Of a stretch of 64,000 bases of DNA, positions 51,432 to 60,554 are shown piece by piece. The DNA comes from JACRAV01 sp964571235 (lineage in GTDB: Bacteria > Zixibacteria > MSB-5A5 > GN15 > FEB-12). The position numbers and the translations under genes are program-made. Location of the stretch: positions 251,347-315,346 of the forward strand of contig CAZNAI010000010.1 of assembly GCA_964571235.1 (NCBI GenBank), in the 5' to 3' direction. The notes below the pieces were generated by a model. The model was not told where the DNA came from, did no database searches, and worked only from the letters and a program-made list of their open reading frames with translations. The stretch's first letter is position 1; the number at the start of each line of letters is the position of its first letter.

Positions 51432-52498
51432 GAATCACCTTTGGAGATCGACAGCATTGCACTTATTGTCTGGGCGATATTGTTTTCAAATATTGCCTCT
51501 TGCAGTACCCGGTCATGATTTTTCTGCCGCCGTGCCTTGCAGGCGTCGGGGGACTCCAGTATCCGCGCGACAGCCTGCCTGAGCGATTCTCCATCTCCAG
51601 GTTGGACCAACGATCCGCTGTCCGGATCTACCCACTCTCTCACACCGGGAATATCAACACAGACCGGAATCAATCCAAGCCCGCATGCCTCAATCAAAGA
51701 TGAAGGGGACGAGTCAGAGAGTGCCGAGGACAGATACACATCGTGCGTCGAAAGTAGCGACATGAATCGATCGCGCGATTGACGGGGATAGAAATTCACT
51801 CCAGTTAGGCCAAGCTCTTCACAGACAGATCGAAACCGCCCCACCAGCGAACCCCAGTTGGGCACAGTAATCGTGACAATCCCCGCGCTGAGCATCGGCG
51901 CGAGTGCCCGCAGAGCAAATTCGTTGTTATACACCGGCTCGTGATGCCGTGGCATGATAATCCGGAGAGGATGATTCAGGTCACGCTCGGGCCGCCACAG
52001 CGCCAAATATTTTCGCTCCATCCCCCAGTACACTACTTGAGATTTTTCGAATGGCGATAGTTCGCGAGCACGATTGAGCAGATACGATGAGTCACCCATG
52101 ATCATACTCGCCGATCTCAGCGCCGTAACTGCTTTCCGCCGGTGCAGGAACGACTTTTGTGGCACCTGCAAAATATCCGAGCCCCACAAGTGGAGCAGGA
52201 TTCGCGGCCCGCTCTTGCGGCACGCCCGAGCGGCCAGCCAACCATATCCAGTCGCAAAGTGAGCGTTGACAATATCAGGTTTGAATTGGGCGATCAATTT
52301 GCGTACCTGATAGACCGCGAACAGATAATGCAATGGAGAAATTGAGCCAATCCGCTTAAGATGCAGATGAAGCATCTGCCCCTGTTCCAGCGACGCGGTT
52401 ACTACCCGACATCCCTGATTGCGCAGTTCACGCACATAGCGGACCGTATGAAACGACCGCGAATCGGCCAGTACGAGCACGCGGAGCGGGATGTTCAC
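51428..52498 (-). CDS. Family 4 glycosyltransferase
   Basis: 356 aa. GT-B fold: VLVLADSRSFHTVRYVRELR, VNAHFATGYGWLAA, HLWGSDI and the donor-site segment LSDSSPSSLIEACGLGLIPV. WabH/RfaB-like arrangement. Donor and acceptor unknown. Coupled to the FemAB-like gene upstream and the next GT4 downstream. Confidence 0.88.
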   Translation of the reverse strand: MNIPLRVLVLADSRSFHTVRYVRELRNQGCRVVTASLEQGQMLHLHLKRIGSISPLHYLFAVYQVRKLIAQFKPDIVNAHFATGYGWLAARACRKSGPRILLHLWGSDILQVPQKSFLHRRKAVTALRSASMIMGDSSYLLNRARELSPFEKSQVVYWGMERKYLALWRPERDLNHPLRIIMPRHHEPVYNNEFALRALAPMLSAGIVTITVPNWGSLVGRFRSVCEELGLTGVNFYPRQSRDRFMSLLSTHDVYLSSALSDSSPSSLIEACGLGLIPVCVDIPGVREWVDPDSGSLVQPGDGESLRQAVARILESPDACKARRQKNHDRVLQEAIFENNIAQTISAMLSISKGDS

Positions 52499-53424
52499 GG
52501 GAGTGCCCTGCCAAGCAAAGAGCGAAAATCAAATACCGGGTATGTATGCTCGTGTCCGCCCCATTTCTTTTTGTAATCGGCCACACCTGTGGCTTCGGGA
52601 GGTGTCGCGCCGAGATTTAAAGATTTGATTCCTTTCGCTTGAAACTTCGCGATAGCCTGTGCGGTAATCGCTTGATTAGGCTTTAGCGACGAAAACGACT
52701 TGTCAAAATATATCTGCCAATTGTGTGCAGTGTCGCGATCACCGATATAGACATGCGCCGCCGCCAGGTGATTGTCGGCATTCACACACATGATCGAAAA
52801 GCGTGAGTCTTGTTCGCACAGTTCGGCGAATTCGTTCCAAAAGCGATCTGAATATTTAGGCTTTCGTCCGTGACGCATTTCAGTTGAGTTCACAAGAGCC
52901 AGAAAATCGGGCATTTGTGATTGTCGATTGAGCGCTGTTACAGTTACGCCATCGCGAATAGCTTTCGCAATTTCGGCGCGGAGTGTCTTGTCAGGCGGAA
53001 ATTCGTCGAAAATAGTGTTCAAGTCAATTATGGTCGTAATGCATGGCTCGCTGTGAAACGAGGATTGGGTAAGCGCATTGTCAAAGTCGGTTACGTGCGC
53101 TTTTAGATAGCCCGATTCCTGGATGAACTTCAACATCTGATTTCCGATTGATTTGCGCTCGGCGGTGAAATCGCCTGAAACCCAGATTGGTGCGGGGAGG
53201 CCGTCGAGGAGCGCCTGAAGTCGCGCGAGAGGCCTCTTGCCGCGAATCACTGCCGGCATTGCGGCTATCACTTTCTGTTCTTGGCAAACGGTAACAAACC
53301 CGCCCCAGCCATATTCACTGCCGAGGATCGCTATGAAGGTTGGCGAGGTAAACGGCGAATACTCGTGAAGTGAGCGGGAAACCGACTCGAATATCTCATC
53401 GATTGGCGTACAGCGAACATTCAT
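52495..53424 (-). CDS. FemAB/BioF2-type GNAT acyltransferase
   Basis: 309 aa. Double-GNAT layout: FTSPTFIAILGSEYGWGGFV and AAMPAVIRGKRPLARL in the first half, then LAAAHVYIGDRDTAHNWQIY and LNLGATPPEATGVADYKKKW in the second, which match FemAB-like (PEP-CTERM/XrtA-associated or BioF2) proteins. In glycan clusters such enzymes acylate or aminoacylate sugars. Substrate unknown. Confidence 0.8.
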   Translation of the reverse strand: MNVRCTPIDEIFESVSRSLHEYSPFTSPTFIAILGSEYGWGGFVTVCQEQKVIAAMPAVIRGKRPLARLQALLDGLPAPIWVSGDFTAERKSIGNQMLKFIQESGYLKAHVTDFDNALTQSSFHSEPCITTIIDLNTIFDEFPPDKTLRAEIAKAIRDGVTVTALNRQSQMPDFLALVNSTEMRHGRKPKYSDRFWNEFAELCEQDSRFSIMCVNADNHLAAAHVYIGDRDTAHNWQIYFDKSFSSLKPNQAITAQAIAKFQAKGIKSLNLGATPPEATGVADYKKKWGGHEHTYPVFDFRSLLGRALP

Positions 53425-55637
53425 TTGTTACGCACTAAGAGAAATTTCCCGGTCCCAACCGAATTGTCGGAGTCGGCGGTGATGACAAAGAAGTATACTC
53501 CCGACGCCACTGGCTTGCCGTGGTCGTTGGTGCCGTCCCATCCGCTCCCCACCTGCACTTCGGCCACCCGGACACCGTCGGCAGTTAGTATCCTGACTAC
53601 TCCCGGCTGTGAGAAATTGAATCTCAAAAGATCATCGGACGAATTAATCACAAATGGATTTGGAAAAGCCAGCACCGAGCCGACATCGGCGGTCGGCTTG
53701 CCGAACAGGGATCGAATGATGGAAATGCCGCCGTCGGTTGCGATGTAAATATCGCCGCTTTGCGAGTCGTACCGAATGGCGTTGACCGCGTTGCTGACCA
53801 AACCGCTGTTCGTCGATTTGAGAGTCGTGAACTCACCGCTGGTAATATTCAGCCGGGCGATACCGTCGGTGGCGCCCAACCATGCGTTGCCGCGCGGGTC
53901 AAATTCAATCGACTGCACATCCGGTCCAAAGTTGGACGGCAGGTTCACAGTTGTGAATCGGGGGTAGCCATTCAGAAGTCGCGATACACCGAAACTCGTG
54001 CCCACCCATAGATCTCCTTGCGGCGACCAGCGCACACAGTTTACATCATTGGCGACCAGCGGACCCGACGAATTTGTGTAGTGACGCGAGGTGTCATCGT
54101 TCTTGTTTCGGAAATTCGGCCCCAAATCGACCACATACAATCCGTTTGTACGTGTTCCTACTGCCACGATCGATCCGAACAGGTCAATACACCATCCTTC
54201 GTCGTTGTCGATTCCGTCGGCGATGCCGAGCGAATCCCATCCCGCGAGTGACCCGAGATTTGACAAATCTCCGAATGCCACCGGATACCCGTTGAGCGCC
54301 CGGAACGCGGTTGCGAATATATACTGGCTATTGAGCGCGAGACTCCGTATGAAAACATAGTCTTCGCCGCCTGCATCGTTGTTTCCGCGTAACGACGAGT
54401 TTGATTCGTCAAAATTTCGCTCAATATCGTTATCGATTTGCCAAAGACCGTTTCCCAACGTGCCGATCCATGGTCGCCCAGCCGAATCTAGCGCCCCGAC
54501 AAGTGGCTCGCCGGTAAATGACCGCACCGCCCAACCGGTGTCGGTGCGTTGATATGTCTGCTTTCCCTTAAAGAGCCCAGTGATAAGGCCATCGCGACCA
54601 ATCACCACATCGCGCACTCCCGTGCCCGGCAATCCTGTATACGGATACTTGGCAAATGTCCCGGCTGAGTTTTCATACCCCCCCGACTCGCCGTACAATG
54701 CCAGCCAACGGTAAGTGCCGGTGTTCGTTCCATTGATCGGAAATATGGGAAGGCCAGGTGTGGAGATGAGACTGAGCGTTCCTCCCTTTAGTACACCGAG
54801 ACCATCCGGGAGATAGATAAAGAGAGAATCGTTTTCGATCTTAAGTTCGGTCACCCACGGCGGTGATCCGAAATTGAGATTCGTTAGTGTATCGATTGCG
54901 CCGCGATCCAGCCGAAAGAGCCCGTCACTTGTGCCGACATAGTAGTTCGATTCAAACTGTACAATGCGACGCGGCATTGAAGACTCAAGTTCCGGATATT
55001 CTGTCGGCCCCCAGACCGTCCAGTTCGCCGGGATTTTCAGCGAATTTGGCGACGATCGATCAGCAACCGCAATTCCCGCCGAAGTCGCCAGCCAGATCGA
55101 ATCCCCAACGAGCAAAACATCGTTGACCGACGGCGACGTATTGAGTGAGCCGAACATGACATAACTGTCCTGTATCTGGCCGCCATCGTTGACTTTTGAA
55201 AACAACACAAGACCAATCGAAGTCCCTACCCAGAGATTGTCGCCGTCATCGGCCAGACAAAGCAATCGAATCGAATTGCCATCCTGATCGACAAACGGAT
55301 ATTTTTCTGATTGGTCCGGATTGAATTTGACTAGCCGGCCTTCGGCCGCCACCCACTTCTGGCCGTCGGACGCGGTGATAATGTCGGTCAGATCAGTCGC
55401 GCCCAAGCTGGATAGATTGTCAAAGATCGCCCCCGGCTTGGTGGGATCGGTGATAACCAGCAATCCGCCTGCTGTCGCCGCGAAAATCGTATCGTTAAAT
55501 GTCCGCATACGCCGGACATCTTTGAGCGAGGTGAGCGAGGCCCAGTTGAGTTCCTGCGCCGGGGTAATCACCCAGAGGCACAGGCAGAATGTGATTGAAT
55601 AGAGAATTACTTTCGTAAGAAACGTCGACCTACCCAT
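53421..55637 (-). CDS. PorZ-like double beta-propeller protein with T9SS C-terminal domain
   Basis: 738 aa. Signal peptide (MGRSTFLTKVILYSITFCLC and on to PAQ). It has two stretches of propeller repeats, ~35-330 and ~345-650, with blade motifs such as LWVGTSIGLVLFS, DLWVGTSFGVSRLLNG and AWLGATDGIARLN. A FlgD-Ig-like C-terminal domain follows (~655-738: LAFPNPFVINSS; SGVYFFVI; KFLLVRN). PorZ of Porphyromonas (776 aa) has the same order and takes part in T9SS attachment. Start at 55637 overlaps lnt by 31 bp. Alternative: an ordinary secreted propeller cargo protein. Confidence 0.8.
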   Translation of the reverse strand: MGRSTFLTKVILYSITFCLCLWVITPAQELNWASLTSLKDVRRMRTFNDTIFAATAGGLLVITDPTKPGAIFDNLSSLGATDLTDIITASDGQKWVAAEGRLVKFNPDQSEKYPFVDQDGNSIRLLCLADDGDNLWVGTSIGLVLFSKVNDGGQIQDSYVMFGSLNTSPSVNDVLLVGDSIWLATSAGIAVADRSSPNSLKIPANWTVWGPTEYPELESSMPRRIVQFESNYYVGTSDGLFRLDRGAIDTLTNLNFGSPPWVTELKIENDSLFIYLPDGLGVLKGGTLSLISTPGLPIFPINGTNTGTYRWLALYGESGGYENSAGTFAKYPYTGLPGTGVRDVVIGRDGLITGLFKGKQTYQRTDTGWAVRSFTGEPLVGALDSAGRPWIGTLGNGLWQIDNDIERNFDESNSSLRGNNDAGGEDYVFIRSLALNSQYIFATAFRALNGYPVAFGDLSNLGSLAGWDSLGIADGIDNDEGWCIDLFGSIVAVGTRTNGLYVVDLGPNFRNKNDDTSRHYTNSSGPLVANDVNCVRWSPQGDLWVGTSFGVSRLLNGYPRFTTVNLPSNFGPDVQSIEFDPRGNAWLGATDGIARLNITSGEFTTLKSTNSGLVSNAVNAIRYDSQSGDIYIATDGGISIIRSLFGKPTADVGSVLAFPNPFVINSSDDLLRFNFSQPGVVRILTADGVRVAEVQVGSGWDGTNDHGKPVASGVYFFVITADSDNSVGTGKFLLVRNK

Positions 55638-57187
55638 CGTACCGGAAGTATACCGCAAACAAGAAGGGTTATCAAGAACGACCCCTTCCCCGCGATATCG
55701 CCGTACCGGGTAAAAATCGTGTATCCGTCCACTATCCCCACATGCCCCACTAATGCTTCTACCGCATCCAGCGGCAGTTCTTCGTGGATACGCCCGTACC
55801 CATCAACAGTGTAAGTCAACCCGCTGTTGGCGCACCGCGCGATCCAGCACCGGTTCTCTACTGCGCGAGTGACAAAAATCCGTGAGTGCATATGAAGCGC
55901 AATCGAGGTCCCCCACCAACTGTCGTTGGTGATTCCAACCAGGAATTCTGCCCCCTTGCGTACGAGGCCGCGTGAGTACTCGGGAAAAGTCGACTCAAAG
56001 CAAATCAGCACGCCATATGACACATCGGGCAATTTGAACAGCACGGAAGAGTCACCGGGGTAAAAATCAGACCACCAGTTGACCTCCATCGTCTTGATAA
56101 ACGTCAGATACTTGACCAGAAATTCCTGACGCAGAAACGGGATTTCATCCTGATACGGCACCGCTTCGGTAAACGGAACCAAATGAACTTTGTCCTGACG
56201 GTATTCTATTTGACCGCCGGGATTAAATTGGAAGCAGGAATTGAAGTACCGGCTCTTCCCGTCGCGGATACCATCCCCCATCGAACCGACCAGATGGTAT
56301 CCAAATGAACGAGTCGCGATATTGCCGACCATCTTCTGGTGATACACGTCGCTCGACAAATATGCCGGCGCCGCCGTTTCCGGCCAGACATACAGCCGCA
56401 CACTGCTATCGGTTACCGACTGAGTCAGTGAATCGTAGGTCCGAAAAGAGCGAAACTCCGTGTCGACTCCCCATTTGATCTCATTGGGGATCGATCCCTG
56501 AAGCAGCGCGACAGGCACGGTGCCGGGTTTAGGATATTCCGGCAGAGCCGCCCAACCGTAGGCGCACAATCCGACGATCGTTGCCAACGACAGCAGTCCG
56601 GCGGTCAATCGTCGCTCGGGCCGGAGTTCCGAACGAATGAGTTGCGCGAGCAGGACATTGACTGCAACAATCAACAGCGAAAGCCCGTGTACAGAGATGA
56701 CCGCCACGATTTGCAGTATCCACAGATAATACGATTGCGTATATCCCAGATCCGACCAGGGAAATGCAATCTGACCAACTGTGCGAAAATACTCAAGCCC
56801 CACCCACAAGAATGGCATCGCCACCCAACCAAAAACTGGTTTCCAATTATGGAGCTTGCTGAAAAGCACCAGGACAAAGGCGTAGTAGAAACCGAGAATG
56901 AACACTGTGGCAAACAGTCCCGGCGGGGTCACCACCCAAAGCCAGTAGAGCGAAAAGAGCGAAAAGAAAAAGCCAAAGAAGTACGCGGCGTTGAATGCCT
57001 CGCGCCCTTTCAGGCGAGAAATAATCAACAGCGGCCGCGCTAACGCAAACCAGGCCAGAAATCCAAATGGAAGCGGGTAATACGCAAATGAGAGCAGAAA
57101 AGCCCAGACCAGAAGTTCAAGTCGTCGCAGTCGCAGATCGACACTCTGCGGCAGGATAAACCGGCCGATCTTGCGAAAAACTCCCAC
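55607..57187 (-). CDS. lnt: Apolipoprotein N-acyltransferase
   Basis: 526 aa. Adds the third acyl chain to lipoproteins in the inner membrane. About six N-terminal membrane spans (~25-210), then a nitrilase domain with the Glu-Lys-Cys triad: LYVWPETAAPAY, QDKVHLVPFTEAVPYQ and GVLICFESTFPEYSR. A last span lies near the C-terminus. Confirms a diderm envelope. 7 bp after gpmI. Confidence 0.96.
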   Translation of the reverse strand: MGVFRKIGRFILPQSVDLRLRRLELLVWAFLLSFAYYPLPFGFLAWFALARPLLIISRLKGREAFNAAYFFGFFFSLFSLYWLWVVTPPGLFATVFILGFYYAFVLVLFSKLHNWKPVFGWVAMPFLWVGLEYFRTVGQIAFPWSDLGYTQSYYLWILQIVAVISVHGLSLLIVAVNVLLAQLIRSELRPERRLTAGLLSLATIVGLCAYGWAALPEYPKPGTVPVALLQGSIPNEIKWGVDTEFRSFRTYDSLTQSVTDSSVRLYVWPETAAPAYLSSDVYHQKMVGNIATRSFGYHLVGSMGDGIRDGKSRYFNSCFQFNPGGQIEYRQDKVHLVPFTEAVPYQDEIPFLRQEFLVKYLTFIKTMEVNWWSDFYPGDSSVLFKLPDVSYGVLICFESTFPEYSRGLVRKGAEFLVGITNDSWWGTSIALHMHSRIFVTRAVENRCWIARCANSGLTYTVDGYGRIHEELPLDAVEALVGHVGIVDGYTIFTRYGDIAGKGSFLITLLVCGILPVRWVGRRFLRK

Positions 57188-57194
57188 CGCTGAC

Positions 57195-58748
57195 TCAACC
57201 CCGGTTTAGAAGCGAGTGGCCGGTCATCTCTTTGGGTTTGGGAATATCGAGAATCTCAAGAATTGTCGGAGCGACGTCACACAACTTGCCGCCGTCGTGA
57301 AGCGTGAGCTTTTTGCCGCCGGCAGTGAGTTTCCCCGACGGATCGTACACAATGAACGGGACTAAGTTTGTCGTGTGCGCTGTCCACGGGCCGCCGGTAT
57401 CCGGATCGATCATCATTTCGGAATTGCCGTGATCGGCTGTCACCAACGCCACTCCGCCCTTTTCGGCGACTGCCTCCAGCAGTCGTCCCAGCCCCCGATC
57501 AACCGCTTCAATCGCTTTTTTCGCCGCTGAAAAATCGCCGGTGTGTCCCACCATATCGGGATTGGCATAATTCAGCAAAATGAAGTCGTACTGACCGGTC
57601 TTGATCTTGTGCACGGCGTTATCGGTAACCTCAACCGACGACATCTCAGGTTGCAGATCATAGGTCGCCACTTTGGGCGAGGAGATCATGTCTCGGTCTT
57701 CTCCGGGAAACGGCTTTTCATTGCCGCCATTAAAGAAGTAGGTCACGTGCGCATACTTTTCTGTCTCGGCCGTGCGTAACTGTTTCTTCCCCGACTTGCC
57801 CAGCACTTCCGCGAGAATTTGTTTGATGCGCACTTTGTGAAACGCCACTTTCGCCCGGTAGAACGACTGGTCAAAGTTCGTCATGGTGACCAGTTCGACA
57901 TGGGGTGCCGACGTGTGCGGATACCCTTTGATCTCGTTTCCCGCCAGCATATACGACAACTGGCGCGCCCGATCGGCCCGAAAATTGAACATGATCGCCG
58001 CGTCACCATCATAGAGCCGCCCCGTTTCGAGCGAACCCAGCACAATGACCGACGGCTTGATGAATTCATCGGTGATTCCTGCGGCGTACGCCGATTCGAC
58101 TGCTTTTACCGGATCATCAAAATACTCGCACTTGCCGTACACAATGGCACGGTACGCCTTGTTGGTACGGTCCCAGCGTCGGTCACGGTCCATGCCGTAA
58201 TACCGCCCCATCACCGTCGAAATTTGACCGATACCGACAGACTTGAATTTTTCCACCACTTGACGAATGAACTTGATTCCTGAATCCGGAGGCGTATCGC
58301 GGCCGTCGGTGAACGCATGCAAATAGAGCTTGGTCACATGCCTCTGCTTGGCCATATCGATGAGTGCAAAGAGATGCTTCATCGAAGAATGCACGCCGCC
58401 ATCGGAAACCAGACCGAACAAATGCACGGCCTTATCCTCGACCACCGCCCGGTCCATTGCCGCCGATATTACGTCATTGTCGAAAAATGAGCCGTCGTCA
58501 ACAGCTTTGTCGATACGCGTGATATCCTGATAGACGATCCGCCCCGCACCGAGATTCAAATGGCCGACCTCGGAGTTTCCCATCTGGCCAACGGGTAACC
58601 CCACCGACGGCCCTGAGCCGTCGATTTTGGTCCACGGACAAGTCGCAATCAGTTTGTCATAATTTGGTTTGGTTGCCGCCGCGACCGCGTTGTCGGGGGT
58701 CGCCTCGCGCAATCCCCAGCCGTCGAGTATGACAAGCAATACACTCAC
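57195..58748 (-). CDS. gpmI: 2,3-bisphosphoglycerate-independent phosphoglycerate mutase
   Basis: 517 aa. Interconverts 3- and 2-phosphoglycerate using two Mn ions. VILDGWGLRE with the metal Asp, the phosphoserine loop GQMGNSEVGHLNLGAGRIVY, GLVSDGGVHSSMKHL, FTDGRDTPP and NYANPDMVGHTG, VTADHGNSEMM. 2 bp downstream of purM. Confidence 0.98.
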   Translation of the reverse strand: MSVLLVILDGWGLREATPDNAVAAATKPNYDKLIATCPWTKIDGSGPSVGLPVGQMGNSEVGHLNLGAGRIVYQDITRIDKAVDDGSFFDNDVISAAMDRAVVEDKAVHLFGLVSDGGVHSSMKHLFALIDMAKQRHVTKLYLHAFTDGRDTPPDSGIKFIRQVVEKFKSVGIGQISTVMGRYYGMDRDRRWDRTNKAYRAIVYGKCEYFDDPVKAVESAYAAGITDEFIKPSVIVLGSLETGRLYDGDAAIMFNFRADRARQLSYMLAGNEIKGYPHTSAPHVELVTMTNFDQSFYRAKVAFHKVRIKQILAEVLGKSGKKQLRTAETEKYAHVTYFFNGGNEKPFPGEDRDMISSPKVATYDLQPEMSSVEVTDNAVHKIKTGQYDFILLNYANPDMVGHTGDFSAAKKAIEAVDRGLGRLLEAVAEKGGVALVTADHGNSEMMIDPDTGGPWTAHTTNLVPFIVYDPSGKLTAGGKKLTLHDGGKLCDVAPTILEILDIPKPKEMTGHSLLNRG

Positions 58749-58750
58749 GA

Positions 58751-59797
58751 TTAGACTAATCTCACTTTTTGGGCCGTTCGCTCAATTACGCCGATCCGAT
58801 ATGCCCTTTCGCTGCGTCCCGACAGATCGTCGATAATCTTATCGGCATCTTTGGGCTCGACCACCATGATATATCCGATTCCCATATTGAAAGCGGAGTA
58901 CATGTCTTCGGTATCCAGATTCCCCGCTTTCCCGAGCCAATTGAAAACCGGCAGGATCGGCCAGCTATTTTTTTGTACTTCCGCACCGAGACCGTCGGGC
59001 ATGATCCGATTGAGATTCCCCGGAATTCCGCCGCCGGTGATGTGCGCCATACCGTGAATTTCGTACTTGTCCAGAATCGGAAAGATCACGTTGGAGTAAC
59101 ACCGGTGAATTTTCATGAGCGCCTCGGCAACAGTCGAGCCGAGTTCGTCGATTTTCGTTTCCGGTTTGACTTTGGCTACATCGAATGCCGCCCGCCGTGC
59201 CAGACTATATCCATTGGTATGCAGGCCGTTTGACGAGAGCCCGATGCAGACATCACCTTCGCGCACAGCGGTACCGTTGACAATCTTCTCCTGATCGACC
59301 ATTCCGATCACAAACCCCGCCAAATCGTATTCACCAGCGGTGTAGAAATCCGGCATCTCGGCTGTCTCGCCGCCAAGCAGAGCAATCCCGGCATTGCGGC
59401 AACCGCGAGCAAGCCCTGAAACAACTTCGGCGATTACTTCCGGTTGCAGTTTCCCAGTCGCGACATAGTCCAAAAAGAACATTGGCCGCGCGGCGTGCAC
59501 GAGTATATCATTTATGCAATGATTGACCAGGTCTTCGCCAACTGTGTCATGCTTGCCAGTCATGAATGCCAATTTGAGCTTTGTGCCAACACCATCACAC
59601 GACGACACCAGCACCGGATTTTTCATCCCGCCGAAATTCGGCTTGAAAAATCCGCCGAATGAACCTATTTCCGAGAGTACCCCGGAATTGAACGTCGAGC
59701 GGGCGAGTTCTTTGATACGGGCGACTGCCTCGTCGCCGGCTTTTATATCGACACCAGCTTGTGCGTAGCTGAGCTTTGCGGATTTTGCATCGGTCAT
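58751..59797 (-). CDS. purM: Phosphoribosylformylglycinamidine cyclo-ligase (AIR synthetase)
   Basis: 348 aa. Fifth step of purine synthesis. LSYAQAGVDIKAGDEAVARI, VSSCDGVGTKLKLAFMTGKH, HCINDILVHAARPMFFLDYV, GIALLGGETAEMPDFY and AHITGGGIPGNLNRIMP are signatures. The start is ATG 59797; the 85-codon upstream extension crosses the promoter and repeats. The -10 box is 7 nt before the ATG with no Shine-Dalgarno, so the mRNA is probably leaderless. First of eight genes ending with the GT2 gene. Confidence 0.97.
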   Translation of the reverse strand: MTDAKSAKLSYAQAGVDIKAGDEAVARIKELARSTFNSGVLSEIGSFGGFFKPNFGGMKNPVLVSSCDGVGTKLKLAFMTGKHDTVGEDLVNHCINDILVHAARPMFFLDYVATGKLQPEVIAEVVSGLARGCRNAGIALLGGETAEMPDFYTAGEYDLAGFVIGMVDQEKIVNGTAVREGDVCIGLSSNGLHTNGYSLARRAAFDVAKVKPETKIDELGSTVAEALMKIHRCYSNVIFPILDKYEIHGMAHITGGGIPGNLNRIMPDGLGAEVQKNSWPILPVFNWLGKAGNLDTEDMYSAFNMGIGYIMVVEPKDADKIIDDLSGRSERAYRIGVIERTAQKVRLV

Positions 59798-59804
59798 GGG
59801 GCCA

Positions 59805-59833
59805 AATGTACAGCGGCTGGGTAGGATAGTCAA
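59805..59833 (-). promoter_or_regulatory. Promoter giving a leaderless purM transcript
   Basis: On the minus strand TTGACT (59828-59833), 17-nt spacer, TACATT (59805-59810), then 7 nt to the ATG. Confidence 0.7.
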
Positions 59834-60060
59834 CGGGTTGGGCTCCGGTGCCCCACCGCTTGCGGTGGGTCTGGATTCACGCCAACTTCCCAAATCAGTG
59901 AATCGTCTCCCATTTTCCCTTCGCCTTGGTAACCCAACCTTTCGGTTGGGGTCCTTAAAGTTTGGTTCAGCACGGTCAGAGCGCACGAATTTCGTTCCGT
60001 GCGCGGCAGGCATCCTGCCTGCCCGCTTCCGCGTGGTGTCAGGTGCCCTCACCCGACACC
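59834..60060. repeat. Cluster of short intergenic palindromes
   Basis: Successive hairpins: CCCACCGC/GCGGTGGG (~59852-59870), ACCCAACC/GGTTGGGGT (~59932-59952), GCACG/CGTGC (~59985-60002), GGCAGGC/GCCTGCC (~60006-60022) and GGTGTC/GACACC (~60035-60060). None has a T tract. Similar in style to the 6182-6735 repeats. Confidence 0.5.
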
Positions 60061-60061
60061 C

Positions 60062-60090
60062 TTGCTCTCGACTCTACTATGCCATATCAT
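60062..60090 (+). promoter_or_regulatory. Promoter of tRNA-Arg
   Basis: TTGCTC (60062-60067), 17-nt spacer, TATCAT (60085-60090); start ~30 nt before the tRNA. Confidence 0.6.
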
Positions 60091-60127
60091 ATATAGCGTC
60101 GAAGACCAAAACAGACAACGTCTGCCG

Positions 60128-60201
60128 GCGCCTATAGCTCAACTGGATAGAGCATCTGCCTTCGAAGCAGAGGGTTGGGGGTTCAAGTCCCTCTGGGCGC
60201 A
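60128..60201 (+). tRNA. tRNA-Arg (anticodon TCG)
   Basis: 74 nt. Acceptor GCGCCTA/TGGGCGC with discriminator A, D stem GCTC/GAGC, anticodon stem TCTGC/GCAGA with loop CTTCGAA (TCG reads CGA), five-base variable loop, T arm GGGGG-TTCAAGT-CCCTC. CCA is not encoded. A short T run follows. Confidence 0.95.
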
Positions 60202-60263
60202 CTTTTTCAAATGACATGATGAATCTTTTGTAGGGCGGGTCCTTCTTAGAACCCGCCATATGA

Positions 60264-60545
60264 TCATTCAAAAAAGTATGGAAGCAGGAGAAGACCTATT
60301 AACACAAATCCGGTAGCTGTATATCCGGCGATAATATGCGGTCGATGAATGTGGTCCAGTCGCCGCACCTCTACGTCTTTTGGCAACTTCATTAGCCCTA
60401 TACGATCATAGTGGGAACTTCCAATGAAATACGACGCAACAGGGAATAGCGGGACGAAAATGAATGTTGCCCACTCCGTACAGATATATCCATCCCGCAC
60501 AACCTCATGGCCATAGTAAATACTCTTAATAGTATTTATCAACAT
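60264..60545 (-). CDS. Small membrane protein, unknown function
   Basis: 93 aa. Two hydrophobic segments (WATFIFVPLFPVASYFIGSS; AGYTATGFVLIGLLLLPYFF) joined by a charged, His-rich stretch (RRLDHIHRPH). 9 bp after rluD on the same strand, so probably last in the metG-tatD-rsmA-rluD run. A GGCGGGT/ACCCGCC palindrome lies downstream near 60235-60257. Not recognised. Confidence 0.6.
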   Translation of the reverse strand: MLINTIKSIYYGHEVVRDGYICTEWATFIFVPLFPVASYFIGSSHYDRIGLMKLPKDVEVRRLDHIHRPHIIAGYTATGFVLIGLLLLPYFFE

Positions 60546-60554
60546 CAGTACCGC

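Noticed and set aside
59798..60052. 85-codon N-terminal extension of purM
   Set aside because: It crosses the purM promoter and a palindrome cluster; homology begins at MTDAKSAKLSYAQAG.
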